Source of the DNA: Anaerolineales bacterium UBA2181
GTDB lineage: Bacteria; Chloroflexota; Anaerolineae; Promineifilales; UBA4811
NCBI GenBank assembly: GCA_002328075.1
Contig: DCVT01000032.1
Coordinates: 1 to 25,938 of the forward strand
DNA: 25,938 nt
Direction of reading: 5' to 3'
A program made the translations under genes and the position numbers. Positions 1 to 8,100 of this stretch are shown in pieces (positions within the stretch are counted from its first letter, which is position 1; the number at the start of each line of letters is the position of its first letter). The notes under the pieces were generated by a model that saw only the letters and a list, made by a program, of their open reading frames with translations, did no database searches and had not been told where the DNA came from.

Positions 1-17
1 CCCACCCTCTCCGCCAT

Positions 18-53
18 GTGGGGCGGCCTGAACCGGTCGCCCCGCTCCTTTTT
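18..53 (+). terminator. Intrinsic terminator of a gene upstream of the window
   Basis: Arms at 18-28 and 35-45 pair over 11 positions (nine Watson-Crick, two G-U) around a 6-base loop, and a T-run follows at 49-53. This is the classic Rho-independent form on the + strand. The last two Ts of the run are also the first bases of the SRP RNA promoter's -35 box. The gene it ends lies left of the window. Confidence 0.75.
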
Positions 54-80
54 GACAAAACCGTGCTTATCCGCTACCAT
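52..80 (+). promoter_or_regulatory. Sigma-70-type promoter of the SRP RNA
   Basis: A perfect -35 box TTGACA lies at 52-57. A 17-base spacer separates it from the -10 box TACCAT at 75-80 (4 of 6 consensus bases). Initiation would fall near 86-88, exactly where the closing helix of the SRP RNA begins, so promoter and RNA end support each other. Confidence 0.8.
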
Positions 81-85
81 TCCTG

Positions 86-360
86 CTGACCGTGCTAGAC
101 GGGGAGCTGGCGGTGCCCTGAACCCGCAATCCGCCACAGCGGGGTCGAACTCCCCCTTTGAGGGCTGGCGCGTTTGAGTCTGCCGACGATGAGTGGCGTT
201 GAAGATTGGGTCCTGCGCGGCGGAAGCCGCCGAACCTGGTCAGGTCCGAGAGGAAGCAGCCATAAGGTGTATCTTCCGGGTGCCGCAGGGTTGCCTGGTC
301 GGAGCAGGCTGTCGGAGGCAAGGCGGATGGCGCGGTTCGATCTGGGGGGCACGGTCAGGA
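86..360 (+). ncRNA. ffs: Signal recognition particle RNA, large bacterial type with Alu domain
   Basis: This is the RNA scaffold of the signal recognition particle. It binds the Ffh GTPase and directs ribosomes making membrane and exported proteins to the membrane. The conserved S-domain core is plain around 237-275: GGTCAGGTCC is followed by a GAGA tetraloop (248-251) and then GGAAGCAGCC. The returning strand carries GTGCCGCAGGGTTGCCTGG (about 280-298). The 5' Alu part (about 90-145) contains GACGGGGAGCTGGCGGTGCC, matching the Bacillus-type large RNA. The ends close as a helix: GACCGTGC near 88-95 pairs with GCACGGTC at 349-356. At about 275 nt it matches the large, Alu-containing class rather than the 4.5S class of about 110 nt. 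Exact ends are inferred from the helix and promoter. Confidence 0.95.
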
Positions 361-365
361 ATAAT

Positions 366-405
366 GGGGCGAGCGTTGGACAGCATCCGGCGCTCGCTCC
401 TTCTC
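366..405 (+). terminator. Possible weak terminator after the SRP RNA
   Basis: GGGGCGAGCG (366-375) and CGCTCGCTCC (391-400) can pair over about 10 positions, including one wobble, around a 15-base loop. Only a poor T-containing tail (TTCTC) follows. It sits directly behind the SRP RNA and before the next start codon, so it is well placed. The weak U-tract means it may be leaky, letting transcription continue into the YabE-like gene. Confidence 0.4.
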
Positions 406-432
406 ATCATGCTGTGAGGTACCGCGTTCCCC

Positions 433-1857
433 TTGGACGAGTTCGCTGCTCCTGACCGATCCCGAGGCTGGCGCCTCGGTGTATTGGCGATCCTCATTCT
501 GGCTGCCGCCGCAGTGCTCTACGTGCTCGGCCGGCAGCAGGTCCAGATTCTGGTAGACGGACAGCGTTTTCAATTGAGCACGCACCAGCAGACGGTGGCT
601 GGCGTTCTAGAAAAGGCCGGGATTGTTGTGGGGGCTGGTGACCTGGTTTCGCCGCAACCGGCAGAGGGGGTGGAGGACGGACTGCAGATTGTGGTGGACC
701 GCGCCAAGCTGGTGTCCGTCGATGTGGACGGTCGGATGGTGACGAGGCGGACGCAGGCGGAATCGGTGGCAGCGCTGTTTGACGAGATGGACATTGTGTT
801 GGGACCGGAGGACCGGGTGGTTGCCGATGGTGTGGTGATATGGCCATCGGCCGGGGGTGCGCTGCCGGGCGACGGGCCGCTTCCCGTGCTCCTGCAAGTC
901 CGCCGCAGCTCTGAGATGGAGGTCATAGAGGGTGAGACCCGCACTTCCGTTCACACGACAGAGGCCACGGTAGGAAAGGCGCTGCAAGGCGCCGGCTATG
1001 TGCTCTATCTGGGCGACGACGTGCAGCCGCCGTTGCACACGGCGGTTGAGCCTGGAATCGTCGTGACGATATCGCGCTCATTGCCGGCGGCGGTTGAGGT
1101 AGATGGCAAGATCATCCATACCCGCACTCACCAGAACACGGTCGCCGAATTTCTTGCTGAATTGGGCGTCGCACTCATTGGGCAGGACTATGCCATTCCG
1201 GATCTTGACCAGCCAATGGCGGCGGGGTTGGAGGTTCGTATAGTCCGAGTCCTGGAGGAGATGATCACCGAGCAAGAGTCGATTCCATACGCAACAACCT
1301 GGCAGCCTGACCCGGAGCTGGAGATCGACCACCAGCGGTTGGTTCAGGAAGGAGTGCCGGGCGTGTTGCAGCGGCGCATCCGAGTCAGGTACGAGAATGG
1401 CCAGGAGGTGAGCCGCATATTGGAGGATGAATGGACGGCTGTGCAACCGGCGGCGCACATCCTGGCGTACGGCACCACGATTGTCGTCCGTCAGATGGAG
1501 ACGCCTGACGGCGCCATCGAATACTGGCGCACCCTGCGGGTGCTGGCCACGTCTTACTCGGCCTCCACCGCGGGTGTGCCGCGCGAGGATCCGCACTATG
1601 GATTGACCGCCACCGGAATGCCCATGGCCAAGGGAATTGTGGCCGTGGATCCGCGGGTGGTGAACCTGCATCAGCGTATGTACGTGCCCGGTTATGGCGT
1701 CGGATTGGCAGCCGACACCGGGGGTGCCATCAAGGGTCGGCGAATCGACCTTGGGTATGACGACCAGAATTTGGTGCTCTGGTACAAATGGGTTGATATC
1801 TATCTGCTGACGCCCGCTCCCGACCCCGGTGCAATTCGGTATCAGATCGGCGGCTGA
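433..1857 (+). CDS. yabE: YabE-like cell-wall protein: DUF348 repeats, G5 domain, 3D domain
   Basis: This is a membrane-anchored, wall-directed protein of 474 residues. Residues 14-33 form one hydrophobic segment, a signal anchor. Four DUF348-type repeats follow (about 35-90, 92-138, 160-215 and 218-273), then a G5 domain (about 274-350). A C-terminal 3D domain (about 370-460) shows the three aspartates of the family at D406 (VDPRVV), D428 (ADTGGAIKG) and D439 (RRIDLG). 3D domains share the double-psi-barrel fold of MltA-type lytic transglycosylases, and firmicute YabE/Sps/Rpf-like proteins are muralytic. A peptidoglycan-cleaving role is therefore inferred. The start is TTG at 433, with GAGGT about 11 bases upstream; no better in-frame start precedes the hydrophobic segment. 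The gene lies 24 bases before rsmA, as yabE lies close to ksgA in Bacillus. It may share the SRP RNA transcript. Confidence 0.88.
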   Translation: MDEFAAPDRSRGWRLGVLAILILAAAAVLYVLGRQQVQILVDGQRFQLSTHQQTVAGVLEKAGIVVGAGDLVSPQPAEGVEDGLQIVVDRAKLVSVDVDGRMVTRRTQAESVAALFDEMDIVLGPEDRVVADGVVIWPSAGGALPGDGPLPVLLQVRRSSEMEVIEGETRTSVHTTEATVGKALQGAGYVLYLGDDVQPPLHTAVEPGIVVTISRSLPAAVEVDGKIIHTRTHQNTVAEFLAELGVALIGQDYAIPDLDQPMAAGLEVRIVRVLEEMITEQESIPYATTWQPDPELEIDHQRLVQEGVPGVLQRRIRVRYENGQEVSRILEDEWTAVQPAAHILAYGTTIVVRQMETPDGAIEYWRTLRVLATSYSASTAGVPREDPHYGLTATGMPMAKGIVAVDPRVVNLHQRMYVPGYGVGLAADTGGAIKGRRIDLGYDDQNLVLWYKWVDIYLLTPAPDPGAIRYQIGG

Positions 1858-1881
1858 ACCGCACAAAGGGCGGGGTGAGGC

Positions 1882-2781
1882 ATGGCGCTACCGATCACGG
1901 GGCCGCAAGACCCGGACTTGACCAACGCGTTGCATCCTCGCCGAGTGCTCGAGAGGTATGGACTGTCACCTCACAAGAGCCTCGGCCAGCATTTCTTGGT
2001 GGACCTCCACACGCTTCAGGCTATTGTGCGGGCGGCCGACCTGCATGGGGGAGATACCGTACTGGAGATCGGACCGGGCCTGGGGTCCTTGACGCGGATA
2101 CTGGCGGGTGAGGCCGGTCGAGTGGTGGCGGTCGAACTGGACGAGCGGCTGATATCGGTGTTGCACCTGGAGCTGGGCGAGCTCGGCAATGTCGAGCTGG
2201 TCCATGGCGATTTCCTAAAATGCGACGTCGGGGGCCTGGTAGGTGAGCAGTATGCGGTGGTGTCCAACCTGCCTTACTACATCACCGGAGCCATCATACG
2301 ACGTCTGCTCCACCGACCGCCTCGTCCGTGGCGGATGGTGCTCACCGTGCAGGAAGAGGTCGCGCAGCGAATGCTTGCCAAGCCGGGGGACATGAACCTG
2401 TTGGCGGTCAGCGTCCAATACTTTGGTCGGGTTTTCCGGGTGGCACGGGTCAAGGCGGGGTCGTTTTACCCACGGCCAGACGTCGATTCGGCCGTGGTGA
2501 GGTTTGACCTGCGCGACGTACCGGCGGCCCATGTCCCGGACGAGGCTTTGTTCTTTCGCGTGGTGACGGCAGGTTTTAGGCAGAAGCGCAAGCAGTTGCG
2601 AAACAGCCTTCAAGCGGGCCTTGACCTGGAGGCATCTGACGTGGAGGCGCTGTTGCTGTCCGTCGGGATTGATCCGCGACGACGCGCCGAGACGCTTTCA
2701 CTGGAGGATTGGGGTCAGGTTACGTGGGCGGTCGCAACCAGCAATCCTGGCCGTTGGATGTCCGCCGTCACGTCAGACTAG
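1882..2781 (+). CDS. rsmA: 16S rRNA dimethyladenosine transferase RsmA (KsgA)
   Basis: This enzyme transfers four methyl groups from S-adenosylmethionine to the two adjacent adenines of helix 45 (A1518/A1519 in E. coli numbering), a late checkpoint of small-subunit assembly. The 299 residues match the family's usual 270-300. Visible motifs in order are LGQHFL near 34-39 (the family's QNFL segment with H for N), the SAM-binding loop EIGPGLGSLT at 62-71, acidic VELDE at 84-88, the catalytic NLPYYIT motif at 129-135, and SFYPRPDVDS at 194-203. ATG 1882 has a GGGGTGAGG ribosome site just upstream. It follows the YabE-like gene by 24 bases, a conserved pairing. Its last nine bases overlap the convergent DinB-like gene. 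Confidence 0.97.
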   Translation: MALPITGPQDPDLTNALHPRRVLERYGLSPHKSLGQHFLVDLHTLQAIVRAADLHGGDTVLEIGPGLGSLTRILAGEAGRVVAVELDERLISVLHLELGELGNVELVHGDFLKCDVGGLVGEQYAVVSNLPYYITGAIIRRLLHRPPRPWRMVLTVQEEVAQRMLAKPGDMNLLAVSVQYFGRVFRVARVKAGSFYPRPDVDSAVVRFDLRDVPAAHVPDEALFFRVVTAGFRQKRKQLRNSLQAGLDLEASDVEALLLSVGIDPRRRAETLSLEDWGQVTWAVATSNPGRWMSAVTSD

Positions 2782-3279
2782 GGGCCGAATCCTGGCGGAA
2801 TGCTCCTCGAAGTGATGCGCCGGGCTGTGCATCAAGTCCTGCAGGTCTTGTGTCTTGCCCAATACGCGGACGCGTGAGTGCCAGCTGGAATCGGTCATGG
2901 CGTCGAGCTGAGCCAAGGCAGCTTGGTGGTTGGCGTTGTACCGTTTGAGGATGCTCTCCGGCGTGGACGCACGGGCTGCCAGTCTGGCATAAAGCGCGTT
3001 GAGCGGATCAACCAGCTGCATGGGTAAGGGTGGAATCCCCCGGCCCTTCCTGGCATTGCGGATCGCGCCCACCAGGAATCCGAGGCCCCATGCAATATGC
3101 CACATCTCTTGCCGCACTGTCCAGGCCGAACCAATTGCGCGCGCGTCCCAGACGGCGGCCGGTATGGCTGTCAGCAGGTCCACGAATGCAGCGCGTGTAG
3201 CCTCCATCTCGGCTCTGAATGCCGCTTTGCGGCCTGGGTGCGGATCAGCCGGTTGAATAGGTGGCATTGCGGGCGTCAA
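2773..3279 (-). CDS. DinB-fold (DinB/YfiT-like) putative metalloenzyme
   Basis: This 168-residue predicted four-helix protein belongs to the DinB/YfiT superfamily. Members typically bind a metal through three histidines, and some are thiol-dependent S-transferases. Candidate ligands are H61 in the QEMWHIAW segment and the HxxxH pair H156/H160 in HHFEEH. The TTG at 3279 overlaps the stop of the upstream ATPase gene (TTGA), which would give translational coupling. An in-frame ATG four codons later (3267) is the alternative start. It is the last gene of the ABC operon and ends inside the rsmA 3' end on the opposite strand. The substrate and any link with the transporter are unknown. Confidence 0.8.
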   Translation of the reverse strand: MTPAMPPIQPADPHPGRKAAFRAEMEATRAAFVDLLTAIPAAVWDARAIGSAWTVRQEMWHIAWGLGFLVGAIRNARKGRGIPPLPMQLVDPLNALYARLAARASTPESILKRYNANHQAALAQLDAMTDSSWHSRVRVLGKTQDLQDLMHSPAHHFEEHSARIRPLV

Positions 3280-4289
3280 GCTGGCGCGGCGGCCGCCGCC
3301 TCTTCTTCGCGGCGGGTCCGCCAGGTGGTGGAAACGAGTTTGCCATCGCGCAGCTCATGAACCACGTCGGCGTCCATCCGGACTGCCGGATCGTGCGATA
3401 CGATCAGGATGGTGATTCCCTGTTCGTCCACCAACCGGCGCAGCAGCGACCGAATCTGACCGCCGGTTTGGGTATCCAATTGGCCGGTCGGTTCGTCGGC
3501 CAGGACCAACTGCGGAGCGTTCGCCAATGCCCGTGCGATCGCCACCCGCTGCTGCTCACCGCCGCTCAGTTCGTAGGGTCGGTGTCGGGCCCGGTCGGCA
3601 AGGCCTACCCACTCGAGCAGCTCCGAACTTTTCTTTTCGCGTTGGGTTCGCGGCACGTGGCGCATCCGGAGGGGCACTTCGATGTTCTCGCGCGCAGACA
3701 GCAGTGGAATCAGACCAAAGGTTTGAAACACAAACCCAAGTCTGTCGCGGCGCAGTCGCAGCCGGTCGTTCTCGCTCATCTGCACCAGGTCAGTGCCATC
3801 GATGAGGATTTCTCCCTCCGTCGGTTGGTCGAGCCCGGCAATGAGGTTGAGAAACGTGGTCTTGCCAGAGCCCGAGCGGCCGATCACGGCCGTCATCCGG
3901 CCGGGCCAGATGTCCATGGTGACGCCGTCGACCGCGCGGACGGATTGGCCACCCACCTGATACAACCGTCTCAGGTGGCTGACGGCCACGACGGGAGCCT
4001 CGTCCGGCGCTGGTTCAGACGGTCGGGCGAGGACCTCGCCTCCGGCTTTCATCCTCAGTTCAAAGAGGGCAGCCTGAGCCTCAGTGTTATCTGGGTTGAT
4101 GACCAACACCCGGCTGAGGCAGGCGGCCGCTTTGGCGGGATCGTCGTGCAACGTGGCCATCCAGAGCCAGGCGGACTCGTTGGTGGGGTCGGTTCTGACG
4201 ACCTTGGCCAGCCAGCGCCAGGCCTCGTCGCGGTTGCCGGCGCGCGCGGCGTTAGCGCCGTTGAGCAGGAACTCGTCTACGTTTTCCAT
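3276..4289 (-). CDS. LolD/MacB-type ABC ATPase with N-terminal TPR-like domain
   Basis: This is the nucleotide-binding subunit of an FtsX-type (ABC3) transporter, 337 residues long. Residues 1-82 form a TPR-like helical region: paired helices with Asn/Asp-Pro turns such as VRTDPTNESAW and VLVINPDNTEAQA. A linker follows, then an ABC domain (about 100-320). It has Walker A GRSGSGKT (137-144), the Q-loop in VFQTFG (around Q189), signature LSGGEQQ (241-247), Walker B LVLADEP (261-267) and the switch histidine H299. All catalytic motifs are intact. LolD/MacB ATPases are usually about 220-240 residues, so the N-terminal 100 are an addition. It starts 6 bases after the previous ATPase stop and overlaps the DinB-like start, so it sits inside one operon with both permeases. 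The TPR-like call is by eye. Confidence 0.92.
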   Translation of the reverse strand: MENVDEFLLNGANAARAGNRDEAWRWLAKVVRTDPTNESAWLWMATLHDDPAKAAACLSRVLVINPDNTEAQAALFELRMKAGGEVLARPSEPAPDEAPVVAVSHLRRLYQVGGQSVRAVDGVTMDIWPGRMTAVIGRSGSGKTTFLNLIAGLDQPTEGEILIDGTDLVQMSENDRLRLRRDRLGFVFQTFGLIPLLSARENIEVPLRMRHVPRTQREKKSSELLEWVGLADRARHRPYELSGGEQQRVAIARALANAPQLVLADEPTGQLDTQTGGQIRSLLRRLVDEQGITILIVSHDPAVRMDADVVHELRDGKLVSTTWRTRREEEAAAAAPA

Positions 4290-4295
4290 CTCTGT

Positions 4296-5171
4296 TCACC
4301 CGTTCTTCTCGCCGTCCGGCCATACGGTGACATGCGAATCCTCCAACACCACGCGCACCCGGTCCTTCATTCCGAGTTTCTGGATATAGGGCCGTGGTAG
4401 CTGGAGACGGCCGACCTTGTCGAGGATCACGTACTCTTGCTCGTGGATGGTCACGCCGCGCTCGTCGCGGCGCCGGATGGTCTCGGTGCTGGTCCGCCCA
4501 TCCCGTATGCCAACGACGCGGTCCACGCGGCGCGCCACACTCTGGTCGTGGGTCACGATGATTATGGTCACCCGATACGTTTGGTTGATGTGGCGCATGG
4601 CCTCAAAAATGGCACTGGCTGCTTCCGAATCCACTTCACCCGTCGGTTCGTCGGCCAGGAGCAAGCGGGGCCGATTGGCCATGCCCACCGCGAGGGCGAT
4701 CCGCTGTTGCTCGCCACCGCTCAAGCGCTCCGGCCGGTGTTGGGCTCGGTCGCCCAGTTGGACCGCCTCCAGCAACTCCAGACTGCGTTCGTGACGCCTG
4801 GTCCGAGGGAGGCCTGCCAGGGCCATCGGTAGCTCGATGTTCTCCTGGGCCGTGAGGTAGGGCAACAGGTTGCGGGTGGTCTGCTGCCAGACAAAACCGA
4901 CCTCGCGAGAGCGGAAGCGCACCTGCTCTGGCCCCCTGAGTTCCAGAAGGTTGTACTCGCCCACCGTGGCGGTGCCAGCGGTGGGGGTGTCCAATCCGCC
5001 CAGGATGTTCATCAGGGTGGATTTGCCAGATCCTGAAGGGCCGACCAAGGCCAGCATCTCTCCTTCGTCGATCGCCAGATCGAGACCCTGGAGAGCCACA
5101 ACCTCGATATCGGCCACCTTGTAGATCTTGACCAACCCTTCGCATTGAACGAGTGGTTCTGTCATGTTCAT
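4296..5171 (-). CDS. LolD/MacB-type ABC ATPase with C-terminal AbrB-like domain
   Basis: This is the second ATPase of the operon, 291 residues long. Walker A GPSGSGKST lies at 44-52, a Q-loop at VWQQ (94-97), signature LSGGEQQ at 150-156, Walker B LLLADEP at 170-176 and the switch histidine H208. After the ABC core (about 230) comes a separate module at about 245-286. It contains YVILDKVGRLQLPRPYIQKL and then DRVRVVLEDSHVTVWPD, the pattern of a SpoVT/AbrB swapped-hairpin domain. Such domains normally bind DNA as dimers, but could serve here as a dimerisation or regulatory tail. ATG 5171 overlaps the permease stop as ATGA. An apparent upstream extension of the frame is only an out-of-phase reading of the permease gene and is not used. 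The neighbouring ATPase has a different accessory domain, suggesting an ATPase heterodimer. Confidence 0.92.
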   Translation of the reverse strand: MNMTEPLVQCEGLVKIYKVADIEVVALQGLDLAIDEGEMLALVGPSGSGKSTLMNILGGLDTPTAGTATVGEYNLLELRGPEQVRFRSREVGFVWQQTTRNLLPYLTAQENIELPMALAGLPRTRRHERSLELLEAVQLGDRAQHRPERLSGGEQQRIALAVGMANRPRLLLADEPTGEVDSEAASAIFEAMRHINQTYRVTIIIVTHDQSVARRVDRVVGIRDGRTSTETIRRRDERGVTIHEQEYVILDKVGRLQLPRPYIQKLGMKDRVRVVLEDSHVTVWPDGEKNG

Positions 5172-8100
5172 TCTCCACCCAACCTCAAGACGCGGGCCAG
5201 CTCGCGTTTTTGGACCCAGTAACCGGCCGAGATCAACAGGAGGGACAGACCGGCAGCCAATCCCGTGATCATGACCGCCATGTCCAACCAGGCCAACTGA
5301 AGCTCGGCGGTGGCAACGACCGGAATGAAGCGCCGCATGATATTGGCCAGCCCGATACCGACCGCAATACCTACCGTCACGGCCGGAACAGCCAGCGCTA
5401 CTTGCTCCACCACCAGCAACCGCCATACTTCCTGGCTGGACCATCCCAAGGAACGAAGCACGGCAAAGCTCACCTCGCGACGCCGGACGCTGAGCGCTAG
5501 ATAAAAGCTCATTCCCACCAGGCTCAACAGCAAGGCCACCCAAAAGCCGGCAAATAGAATCCCGGCAAAAGCGTTGCTCAACGGATCGCGCCTGAGTTCC
5601 TCTCGCCGACCGGCCGCAGTGTGTACCGCCCGGACTCCGAGGGTGGGCTGAGCTAGCTGTTCTGAGAGCATCGCCGACGGCTGGTATGAGTTGGTGCTCA
5701 GCCAGACCTCGTTGGGTTCCAGGGGCCAACCCTGAGCGCCGTGGTTGATGGCACGCAACAACAACCGGGCAGGGGCAATCAGAAACGAGTTGGGTGAATC
5801 TCCCAGCGTGGCGAAGGTATCCAGTGTGCCAACCAACTCGCAAAAAACAAGCTGACCCCGGATGTTGTTCGGCGCGCCCAGGGTGACGTTCAAACGAAAC
5901 GAATCGCCGATCCCTAACCGCATGAGGCGGGCGAACCGTGTCTCCAGCAGGATCGGTATCACCCCCACGGGCAGCCGATCGGCCCAGGCTACAAAGGTCT
6001 CCACGTTGTAGCGAGCCGTTTCTAGCGTGCGATAACCCAGTAGCAGCGCACCCGAACCCGAGCGACCTTCTGCCGAGATCTCCACTGTCGTCTTGACGTA
6101 TGCATCGATTTCCAGCGGCCCGGACCACTGCGGACGACCGCTCTCAAAATCGTCCAACGGGATGGCCGTTCCACCGGCGGTCCAGGCGTCGAGATCGTCC
6201 ACATAGACCTGACCCGAAGAAAGGGAAGCAGTTCCTCGCCTGCTGGTGAACGCGAGCCCCACGAGGCGCCAGGGCGGCCGGCCGGAAACGCGTTGCAAGG
6301 AGACGCGCCATTGGGTCCATTGACCCTTTAACAGCGGGTCACCCTGCATTTCCAGGCGCGATACCAGACCCCAGCGATCCTCCAGAATCAACCACAGCGC
6401 GAGACGTGCATCTGAATGGTCATTCTCGTGGCGAGCCCATAGGGTGATGTGGTCTATATGTTCAGGCAGCAGAATGCCGCCGGCGGTACCGACATCCCAA
6501 GCCGCCAAAGCCTCAACGGCCGGCTCCAACGGCAGCACGGCGGCAAGCGTGGGCCCGTCGATCCCGAGGAGAGTCAGCGTCGTTGGAGTCCTGAGGTTGA
6601 CGTTGACGCCGCGGAAAACGGGCGAAGCCGCGGTGACGCCATCAAGCGTGGTCCAGTCATGCTCGTCGTAATCCGCCATCTCGGCCAATTCCAGGCGAAC
6701 GGTACCGCCCGTGTCCTCCTGTGCCTGGCGCCAGGCGGCTCCCTCTCGGGTGGCGCTCAGCGTGGAAGACATGGCGCCCAACCCAAACGCGCCCAGCAGC
6801 AAGAGCACGAGTTGCGCGTAGTTCGTCGGATTTCGGCTGATGTGCCACAGACCAAGCGGATACGCCAGCCCGCGTGACCGTGATGCCAGGGCCCCCATTG
6901 CCCCCATGATGATCGGGTACAAGCGAAGCCAGAGCAGGGCTGTTCCGGTCAACACGAGCAGTGGCGCAACCACCGTCATGGTGTCCAGCGTGCTTTTACC
7001 CGTCAGCGTGGCGGCCTGCAAGTTACCCAGCTGTTTGGAGCGCATCAGTAGACCGGCTCCCACGGCAAGCAGAGCCAGGTCCAGGCCAAAGCGGGCCCAT
7101 ACCGGCTTTCCCGGGGGCCGAGCGACGGCTTGCTGAAAGGCGATGATCGTCCGGCGGGCCGCAGGAATTGCGGGCAGCAGCAGCGCGGCTGCCGAGAGGA
7201 GTGCGGCGACGGCCGCATAATTCCACGTCTCCAGGGGAGCCTCAATCGGCAGGGTCGGGCCCACCGCCAACCGCGCCAGCGGCCCGACGCGCCGCAGAAT
7301 GTGCACCAGGCCGTGGGCAATCGGCAGGCTGGCGACGAAGGCAAGAACGCACTGGATCAGCACCGTAACCCCGTGCACGAACAACAATTGCGTGCTGCTA
7401 CTGCCGCGGCTGCTCAGAGTGGACCACTCGGCCGCCTGTTGCTCGAGCACCCAGCTGGTGGAGGTCAGCACGTAATAGAGCACCAAGACCAGAACGCCGG
7501 CGGTGAGCAGCGTAACGGGTCCCTGTACCTGCCGGATCTGGTCCAGGTAGACTCGGATGATGGAGACCAACCCGGAAATCACCTGGGATCCAGGTATGCT
7601 GGAATTGGTCAGCTCGCCAACGCGGAGCACATTTTGCGCCGACTCGCGCATGGTGCTGGCGGTCAAGGCGTCGCGATCCAGCACCAGATACCAGGCGTAA
7701 GTGACCGCTACCGGATTCAATCCACTGAGCAGGCCGGCTTTCTGGGCCTCCGCAAAAACGCGATCCGCGATTTCGGGAGTTACTGACCCACTCAAACGTC
7801 GAGCCCAGCTCCGCAGCGCTGACGCCAGATACGAGGCACCATGCAGTGTGGCAAGGTCGTCCTTGACGGTGAGGGGCTGCTCTATGGCGTTGACGACCCG
7901 TTGCATCGCTGACGTGGTGATGTGGAGCGCACCGAAAAAGAGGGGTTCGCCGTCGGGACCGGACATCATGGTCCCCTCTAGCGGTTTCCGTTCTCCCATC
8001 CAGTAGGCTTCATTTGCGTCGTTGGCTGCGAATATGCCGACGATGCGGACTCGGAGGTCAAACTCCCCGGGTCCAAGATGAATGATTCGAAGTTGGTTGG

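Noticed and set aside
174..455. Open frames crossing the SRP RNA (also 193-417)
   Set aside because: They lie over a structured RNA with strong conservation and show no protein-like composition.
3261..4400. Long antisense frame opposite the TPR-ABC ATPase
   Set aside because: It mirrors the ATPase gene, whose motifs are complete.
5172..6128. Upstream extension of the AbrB-tailed ATPase frame, giving a 610-residue protein
   Set aside because: This part is an out-of-phase reading of the permease gene. The ATGA overlap at 5168-5171 and the ABC-domain start fix the real beginning.
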